Source: Sorghum bicolor (taxonomy: Eukaryota > Streptophyta > Magnoliopsida > Poales > Poaceae). From it: a DNA stretch of 64,000 bases. The stretch lies in the NCBI RefSeq assembly GCF_000003195.3, contig NC_012873.2, forward strand, positions 16,419,202 through 16,483,201. Reading direction: 5' to 3'. A model generated the notes under the pieces. It worked only from the letters and a program-made list of their open reading frames with translations. It did not search any database and was not told the DNA's origin. The stretch's first letter is position 1. Each line of letters starts with the position of its first letter. Shown here piece after piece: positions 57,364 to 64,000 of the stretch. Both the position numbers and the translations under genes were made by a program.

Positions 57364-57758
57364 TGTTAGCCATAATCCTGTGCATATTATGTTCCACCAT
57401 ATTAGCTAAGTTAGTTGCATATCGTAGCAGTATAAGAAGCTTGATTAGCTAGTTAGATCATGCATTGTATAGACCAGACTCGTGCTGCGTTCACGACGAA
57501 GTCAGTGTCCGATCTCGCCACGTCACTCATGTAAACGTTCCCGTGCTTAGACGGGCATGACGCAGCGTGAGCGGGCATGGCGGGGATCCTGGTTGGAGAT
57601 ATATCAATAAAGGAGTCTTGGTCAGGTCATGCCATAGCGGCTTAAAACAGTTTGTCTGTCGAATATTCTATTCGTGGTGACCGTGAACTCGTTCCAGGTC
57701 AGACAAGTCGCGTTCCCATCCATCGACGTCGTGTCGCCGGCGGTGGTCAGCGCCAACA
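57364..57758 (+). repeat. Copia-1 3' LTR
   Basis: 395 bp, partner of 42-453, with the TATA tract shortened. It ends CCAACA, followed by the duplication AGTTC (57759-57763). Confidence 0.93.
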
Positions 57759-57763
57759 AGTTC

Positions 57764-58778
57764 TCCACAGAAACTGTTGCTCTTGAGGTCCGTAATTTGG
57801 AGTTTTGTGCACCTGCTCAGAGTTGATGGTAGTTCCTCGGACATATTGTTGTTGCCCAAAGAAATCTCTTCCAGTCTTGTAAGCTCACTTATAGAATCTG
57901 GTATATTGCCACTGAACCCATTCCCTTCAAGATTAAGGGTTACCAGATTCTTTAGCTTGCTGACATCACCGATCGATCCTTCCAACTGATTCTTTGGAAA
58001 AGAGAGGTGTTCCAACAGGGCAATATGGAGAAGGTCATCTGAAAGAGTCCCATTGAGGTTGTTGTCCCCAGCACTTAGAGATGTCAGCCTGGAGCAATTA
58101 CTGAGCCCTGGAGGGATACTTCCACTGAACTGGTTGTAGCTGAGTTCAAGCACAGCAAAGGATGGGACACTGACACATAAGGTAGCTGATATCTTGCCCA
58201 GTGAAGCTGTTGTTGCTCACATTTAGCACAACCAGACTCTTCATCGTGTCCCATGTGGTGGATGGAAACTGCCCTGAAAACAAGTTGCTCGAGATGTTCA
58301 GTACCTGGAGAGGTCGGAGTGGGTTTGAAGATTGCAGCTCTTGTAGGCCTCCGTTAAGTTGGTTGAAGCTGACATCAAGGACGATGATGGTACTAGACGA
58401 CACCAATTCCAATGGTAGGACACCGGACAACAAATTGTAGGATAGGTTGAGCCTCAATAGGCCACTGAGATTGCCAAGGAATGGTGAGATTTCCCCCTCA
58501 AGGCTCCTAGATGCCAAGAAGACATCGGTGACCATCCTGTCTGGACTGCAGGTGATCCCTTCCCAAGTGCAGCAATCTGTGCCATTCTGCCATGACTTGG
58601 TGAGGCCACCTTCCTGTGAGAGCCCTGCGAGGAAGTGTAGGAGGGAGTTACTCTCCTGCTCGGTGCAAGAACTCATCGGAGATGCCAAGAAGAGGATGAG
58701 CAGCATGAGAGCAAGGCCAAGGAAACTAGTGGGAAATCTGTTGCTGTTTTTCGTGAATAAGAAATGGAGAGTCCACAT
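57764..58778 (-). pseudogene. LRR receptor-like kinase gene, N-terminal half (PSKR/PSY1R type)
   Basis: From ATG 58778: a signal peptide (hydrophobic LGLALMLLILFLASPMSSC, residues about 21-39), the LRR N-terminal cap with the CCTWEGITC motif, then LRRs such as LSGLLRLNLSYNLLSGVLP, LVVLNVSNNSFTGQ and ELSYNQFSGSIPPGLSNCSR. Such proteins sit in the plasma membrane and bind sulfated peptides or related ligands outside the cell. The frame is broken by one extra base near 58193: before it the codons read NNSFTGQ, after it PSFAVLELSYNQFSG. The gene is then cut at 57763 by Copia-1 and continues at 41. It is a pseudogene in this haplotype. Which change came first cannot be told. The subfamily is inferred from wording. 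Confidence 0.9.
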
Positions 58779-60875
58779 TTTCTCAAGAAATCAGCATGGA
58801 AGCATAAGCATAGGAGTAAGCTGTGTCCAGAGAGTTTATAAGTTTAGAAGAGATTGGATGAAGAAAGAGCGCGGAGTACAAACAGGAGCAGCCGCTGTCA
58901 TCATTATTCATTTATCTGTCTTATTTGACTTTACTAGTCATATTCAACAAGAAGAAAAACCTAGTCAAGCACCGGCTGCTATAGGCACATCCTTGTCTAG
59001 ATTTAACATCTGCTATACAACACCTTGTAAGCTGATTTCCATGTGCGAAACGGTACGCAATACGAGGACTAGCCATCCATGACTGATTACTTTTAAAAAT
59101 ACTATAACATCTCTTGCTTTACTTTGTTTGGGATCACTTCTCTTATCAGTTTTCGACTTTTCGTTATAACAAATCGTAGAAAAAATCTTGAATGAAGGAC
59201 AAATTGCACGCTATAATTCAAAGCATCCATTGATGGGGGTATGAACATGGCTGCAAAAGGGCAAGAAGATTTTTCAGATTAACGGATGAGTTTACGCTGG
59301 GCACTATTGTTCTTGCTCACCCAAGGAATCGTTTACTTTCTAGCTGTCGTCATAATTAAGCCTAGCTAGCTGTTGCTGTCCTACACGTTTGACAATTGCA
59401 ATTTTCCATTGTGCCGGCACCTGTGGGTTTCTGGACAACGACCTGGTGCAAATGTGTCAGGCTCAGCTGGTGATTTCAGGCCGGCCGGCTTGTGTTTTGA
59501 CTCAGTAAATATCTCAGAAAAATTACCGCATACATTTTTTTCCTATCTTTTTGTAAAGCACCATGACTTGTGGGCAATGATTTGAGAGTTTAGTGCAATT
59601 ACGGTGGGCTTATAGAGTTCATTTTCGCTCCAAATCTTCATTGGGGCTGTTTTGCCCTCTGCTAGAATGGTTTGGGCAGTCTGCACAAATGGTTTGTGAA
59701 TTGTGATGCCGACAGCTCTTCTACTAACGCGTGCAGTACCAGGCCGAAATTCGAAAAGGATATGGCTCCCTTCGTGGCTCCATTTGAAACTAAATTTTAT
59801 TGACATTAATTTTTATCACACTTATGCACTATGTATAAATAAAATTATAATTACCTGTGAATGCAATTCTTCACTTTACAATAAAAAAAGCAATTCTTCA
59901 CTGGTAAAACAGACATGACCAAATTTTGGACTTCTTTTTCACGACTCGTTTTTCATTAAGCCAGGATGAAATACAAGTTTCAACATGTAAAAACATGTAT
60001 TTATACTGCATATAAAATCCAACATCAGAGGTGGCCAAACCTCTATACTAATGTTCTGTACAAAACTGATGCTGGTAGATATTTTTTTTCCCTAAAGGAT
60101 GGAGAAAATTCAAAATGTTTATCCTTCCCTCACGGCCTTACCAGAAGGTCATACTCCACATGCCAGCCCATACTTATGCGAAATTGCCTTTACCACGTTT
60201 CGCGTTTCCGCTTCCCACTTTCCTCGCGCCGCACTGGTCAACGGCCGCGCTGCCGTCTCTGGAGGTCCGCGCAGCCGCACGGAGAGCCAGCTGCGCGCCT
60301 ACTAGGGTCAGTTGATCTTCGATCTTGCCTTCTCTTCGCTTGTTGCAGTGTGAGATGATGTTATTGGATCGGACTACTGTCTACTCGATTTGCCACTTTA
60401 TCAGTGATTTCGATGCGTTGAGCGGACTGGGGATGGGCCTTGACATTGGGAGGCTATCAAGCTTTGCCGTTTCGGTGTTGGTGACTCCCTACTTTATTGT
60501 ATCACTAGACTAGATACCTTTTCGGTTTGCATTTACTTGGCTGTTTTGACACTGCAACTGTGGCCGCATGAATGACCAAATCTGTGTTGTTTTTTTTACC
60601 AAAAATTCACGCGAACAAATGGTAGAACTGAATAGTTTTCAGTAACATCTGTTCCCCTCATGATTAGTCTTACAATATAGTTGTTTCTCATGAATTGTTA
60701 TGGACGGTTGTTCACCAGAGGGGCAGAGAGGTGAATTTACAAAAGTCTATCAGTCTGTTAAACTGTACAAAAGGTAGTGCGATATTTTAGCAGAACTAGT
60801 GCTTGTGAACCTATACATCTTATGAATTCAAGTACACTTATCATGCACATTACTCCATGTTCACTGAAATATCTT
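58779..60875. other. Upstream region of the LRR gene, no supported gene
   Basis: About 2.1 kb between the start of the LRR gene and the kinase remnant. A TTATAAAC on the minus strand near 58832-58840, some 55 bp before the ATG, could be a TATA box. A GC-rich patch at 60180-60310 and short frames (for example 60099-60305) have no recognisable content. GCAATTCTTCACT occurs twice at 59863 and 59890. Confidence 0.5.
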
Positions 60876-61235
60876 GCATGTTCAGGTTGGCGGCTATGCT
60901 GTCCAGGCAAGAGACTGTATTGTTCACCTCATGGATGGATTACAATTGACACACTGGCAGGCAGCTTCAAGCACCATCAGCATTTGCTCATCATACCCTG
61001 TGCCCCAGAGTGCTCGATCCAGAACTTCAATCTGCTTTCCTTCAGATCTCATATCCCATACCCAATGGACGAGTTCCTTTGACACAAAAGAGATTGCAAT
61101 GGGCCGCTGACCTGTGAGTAGTTCAAGCAAGACTACCCAAAACTATACATATCTCATTTAGAATAGCCACCCACCCTTGCACATAATCAGGGGGAATGTA
61201 ACCGAGAGTGCCAACCAACTCGGTCGTGACATGGG
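60876..61235 (-). pseudogene. Kinase-domain remnant of a second LRR receptor kinase
   Basis: The minus strand reads HVTTELVGTLGYIPPDYVQG (activation segment; the APE region is PPD here), then MLELLTGQRPIAISFVSKEL, GKQIEVLDRALWGTGYDEQM and AACQCVNCNPSMR, ending with SCLDSIAANLN. This is the C-terminal half of a Ser/Thr kinase domain of the PSKR/PSY1R group. Stops (near 61128 and 60919) and frame changes show decay. It lies upstream of the LRR gene on the same strand, so it is the tail of a tandem relative, not the kinase of that gene. The catalytic loop is absent. Confidence 0.88.
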
Positions 61236-61653
61236 TTTTGTTGGGTCACAATCTTCTTTTGGTGGTGGCTGGGTAAGGAGGGGAAATCCTTCTTCCTTAC
61301 TGGGCTCCAACTCTAAAGCTTCATGAGAGGTTTATGTGGGTGGAGGAGCTGATCGCCCTTCTATGTCCATCTTTCTTTTGGTTTTCAGGGACATAATTGG
61401 GATTCCTTCTAGGATTATAGGCTCTTGGCCTTCCACTGCTAACATCCTTCTTTTGATCCTAGGCATCCTTCGACTCCTGAGCATGGCGGTCCTCAGCTGC
61501 CTTTAAGACTTCCGCAATGGTAGTTTCACGACTCTCGGCTGCAGCTGCTTGGGCCTGAGCCTCCGCAAGCTGCACATGGAGCTTTCTAGATATGATCTCG
61601 GCTTCCTCCGCACGATGGATGCACTTCCTTAACTCTGAGGCCTGCTCATTATA

Positions 61654-62103
61654 TTACTTATCTAGAGCAAGCAGGTATGTGGTCATGAATACCACAGTTG
61701 GGTCATCCTCGAGTGAATAACGTCCTTGCAAGAGCTCCATGCGGGTCCTCCAAACTGGTCGGTCTTTTTCTTCGGGTGGAAAGAACCTCATGGGTGTACG
61801 GGTGATGGGCTTCTCGTAGATCTGGCATAGGTACCTAAAGGCTTTGTGGGTGACGGCTTGGTATGTATCTGCAAACCGAAATCCGGTCGTAGTCATATTC
61901 CAAGCTTCACCTATGTTAGGGAAGTCCTCACTTTTTCTAATATAGATGATAACTTCACACCGCTCGGTTTCATGCTCTTCATATTCTCTGCATTCATATT
62001 CTGGGCAATCCTTGATTCTAAGTTTTTGCATGGTAGCATACAAAAACTTGGAAAAACCTTCTACACTTAGACAGTAACTGTTGGTCCAAACTCCTTCTGC
62101 CAT
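61654..62103 (-). CDS. Retrotransposon protein of unknown function, 149 codons
   Basis: ATG at 62103 lies 110 bp after the primer-binding site. No gag or enzyme motif is visible. Residues 90-115 read ADTYQAVTHKAFRYLCQIYE and MRFFPPEEKDRP. After the stop at 61654 the same frame continues for about 60 codons as a strong coiled coil (HRAEEAEIISRKLHVQLAEA, then an Ala/Gln/Glu-rich stretch), so the original protein was longer. Both the position and the coiled-coil end match the 252-codon frame at 11353-12111, where AHQALLAYHGKHYEERKN stands in the corresponding place. A shared family is inferred. Function unknown. Confidence 0.55.
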   Translation of the reverse strand: MAEGVWTNSYCLSVEGFSKFLYATMQKLRIKDCPEYECREYEEHETERCEVIIYIRKSEDFPNIGEAWNMTTTGFRFADTYQAVTHKAFRYLCQIYEKPITRTPMRFFPPEEKDRPVWRTRMELLQGRYSLEDDPTVVFMTTYLLALDK

Positions 62104-62213
62104 CTGAGAGATATAGATGAGAGTAAATATTTTTTCAAATAGAGGGAAGAGGGTAAAAACTTTTGTAAAATACTTTTATTTAGTAAAATACTGGTCCAGC
62201 TACAGCCAACTAC

Positions 62214-62226
62214 GGTTCTGATACCA
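62214..62226 (-). other. Primer-binding site of the second Tekay-like element
   Basis: Minus strand TGGTATCAGAACC, mostly complementary to initiator tRNA-Met, 2 bp from the LTR. Confidence 0.8.
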
Positions 62227-62228
62227 CC

Positions 62229-63596
62229 TGAAGCGCCCTTGAAAATCTAGGAACTCAAATGTGATACAATACTAGTCCCAAGAGGCTACTAACATATTTA
62301 TTACATCAGATAGGTTTTAGCACAGTAGTCTCCATAAACGTGGATAATGAAGGCACGCTATAATAATAAGACACTAAAATACAACATAGGTCCAAAGGAC
62401 CCAGAAACAGATGATATCACAACCGAACATCCGATGAGTCCCAATGCCACAGGCTTAGTTGGGTGCAGACACGACCTTACTCGAACGCCACTCGAAGTCT
62501 GGATCTTCCTCTGTTTAATAAAACAAGGGTGAGTACAAAGTAATCCAACCTTACCCTACGGAAGGGGATAACAATATATATCCATATAGATAAATCAAGG
62601 ATAAAGGTTAGTTTTATTTGTATAAAGCTATCTTTTTACATATGTAAGGTTTCATTTCACAAATACTTTTATAAAAGATCACTTTTTCCACATATATTAT
62701 TGTTTCTAAAAATAGGGGTTTGATCACAATTTTAAGTGTTGTTGAACCCTTGTTCCCACAACACAATGGGAGTCAACTATTTATTTCCAAAATCACACTC
62801 ACTCTAATATTTCCACTCATCCCAACCCATCTAGTTGTTGAAACCAAACCATAACCAGTCCGAGACCGAGGACACGGCTATCCAGATATATTTACACTCT
62901 ACAGAGGTTGTATATTTTCATCATAAGTAGGATACTATAACTTACACCGTTGTGCAAGCACAGATCCATCGAAGTCATTACCCTCCATAGCTGAGTAATG
63001 GCGCTCACCACGGGAACACTAAGGCCACATCTCATGATACCACAATAATTCACAAAGCTTTTTATATTTCATATATTTCCACCATTTCACATACATCTCT
63101 TAGTATCCCATTGCACACCTGCCTCTAGGTGATTGCCATACTAGAGGGATTTAGACTAAGCCTTTCCCATGCAAGACGAGTGGTTGTACGATAAATAAGT
63201 TAGACAAGATGAATTATCAACTCAGTCCTTAATCGAGACAAGGTGGATATCTTCACACTTAACCCCGCAAGGTATAAGCCACAACACCAGGGCATCCCCC
63301 ACAAGAGATCCCATCCACTCTATCTTCATAGTAATCATATCTATAACTTATTCATTAACCCTTTCACAATACCCACAATTCATTTTCACCATTCACACAG
63401 ATTTACTTTTAAAATCATTATACTTAAGAAAATATAGCAATGAGTATCCAGGATGAGTAACAAGTCCTAAGCATACTAAATAATAATATTTATGTCATAG
63501 CATATTATTTGTTCATAGGTTTGAATAAGACAATTATCGGATAATATTAATTTAAGGATGGTTATTCAACAGGTTTTAACTAAGCAGCGAAAATAC

Positions 63597-63635
<39 letters not shown>

Positions 63636-64000
63636 TACATGCAATATTTAAAATGGTTTTTACGAGTTGTGTTTAAAAATAGGATCAATATGCATCAAAG
63701 GGAATCGGTTGGACTTGCCTCCGTCGGCGTCCTCGGTAAACTCCTGCTGACAGTCCGGGTCCTCGGCGTCGAACTCACGGTACTCATCTCCAACGTCTTC
63801 GTTCTTCGGCTCGTTCACTCTGTCAGCAAAAATACGCGACGACCGACACATACAACAAGCACAAATAAATAAATCACATAAATTTAAATGAGCCCTAAAA
63901 ATCATGAAATTAATATGGATGGTAGATCATGATTTTAGATGAATTTAGGAAAAAAAAATAATGAAATCGAAGTTCGAATGGAGAAGATATTAATTTAGCA
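62229..64000 (-). repeat. 5' LTR of the second Tekay-like element, partial
   Basis: Begins TGAAGCGCCC. No second LTR is in the window. Contains the TA repeat at 63601-63633. Frames within it (for example 63558-63872) are not supported as genes. Confidence 0.7.
63601..63633. repeat. TA microsatellite
   Basis: About 16 TA units in a row within the partial LTR. Confidence 0.95.

Larger units (their letters stand above)
42..57758 (+). mobile_element. Copia-1, Ty1/copia retrotransposon split by a 52.6-kb nest
   Basis: This is the outermost transposon. It has LTRs at 42-453 and 57364-57758 that start TGTTAGCC and end CCAACA, a tRNA-Met type primer-binding site, a purine tract before the 3' LTR, and gag, protease, integrase, reverse transcriptase and RNase H in the copia order. 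The 5-bp target duplication AGTTC flanks it perfectly. Removing SIRE-A and its duplication leaves about 5.1 kb, normal for a small copia element. Several stops and frameshifts make it non-functional. The lineage within copia is not certain. Confidence 0.93.
61236..64000 (-). mobile_element. Second Tekay-like element, partial
   Basis: The element is on the minus strand. A primer-binding site at 62214-62226 precedes an LTR that starts TGAAGCGCCC at 62229 and runs past the window. The interior (61236-62213) holds a frame of unknown function. The 3' part is missing: the kinase remnant follows directly at 61235, so the element is truncated or deleted there. Parts of the LTR (62870-62930) resemble the Tekay-type LTR at 5690-5760 in order and wording. 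Confidence 0.75.

Noticed and set aside
59543..59806. 87-codon minus-strand frame upstream of the LRR gene
   Set aside because: No motif recognised and no supporting context; could be a gene fragment but cannot be supported.
60099..60358. Overlapping frames in the GC-rich patch upstream of the LRR gene
   Set aside because: Short, no motifs, three frames open at once, as expected from composition.

Overview
This is plant nuclear DNA, most likely from a grass. The window is almost entirely LTR retrotransposon of the Ty1/copia SIRE, Ty3/gypsy Tekay and Athila-like kinds, and the only host coding sequence belongs to a leucine-rich-repeat receptor kinase family (tyrosine-sulfated-peptide receptor type) that is expanded in grass genomes. 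Nothing points to bacteria, an organelle or a virus particle. The species cannot be fixed from the sequence alone.

Layout. A receptor-kinase gene on the minus strand (57764-58778, continuing at 1-41) is cut by a 57.7-kb insertion flanked by the duplication AGTTC (37-41 and 57759-57763). The insertion is a nest. Level 1 is Copia-1 (42-57758, +). Level 2 is SIRE-A (765-53364, -), inserted in the gag of Copia-1. Level 3 holds four insertions in SIRE-A: a Tekay-type element in its reverse transcriptase (5130-15401, -), a solo LTR in its gag (18572-19299), SIRE-B in its gag (20188-50623, +) and a hAT-type MITE in its 5' LTR (52998-53273). Level 4 holds two related gypsy elements, Gypsy-1 (29609-37527, -) and Gypsy-2 (37849-47071, -), both inside an extra reading frame of SIRE-B. 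Every join is marked by a target-site duplication and all are perfect except that of SIRE-A, so the order of insertion can be read directly. Without its inserts Copia-1 is about 5.1 kb, SIRE-A about 10.9 kb and SIRE-B about 13.3 kb.

To the right of the nest (58779-64000) lie the upstream region of the receptor gene, a decayed kinase-domain fragment of a second family member (60876-61235, -), and a Tekay-like element (-) whose 5' LTR runs off the window.

The old elements are full of premature stops, mostly explicable by C-to-T change at Gln (CAG, CAA) or Arg (CGA) codons. The two gypsy elements are young: their paired LTRs have equal lengths (1340/1340 and 1585/1585) and few differences. Neither encodes reverse transcriptase, RNase H or integrase, so they must have been moved in trans. 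Most notable are the extra GC-rich reading frame of SIRE-B, interrupted by eleven TAG codons and no other stop type; a comparable extra frame in Gypsy-2; an unrecognised frame that follows the primer-binding site in two Tekay-like elements; and two families of GC-rich palindromes in retrotransposon non-coding DNA.
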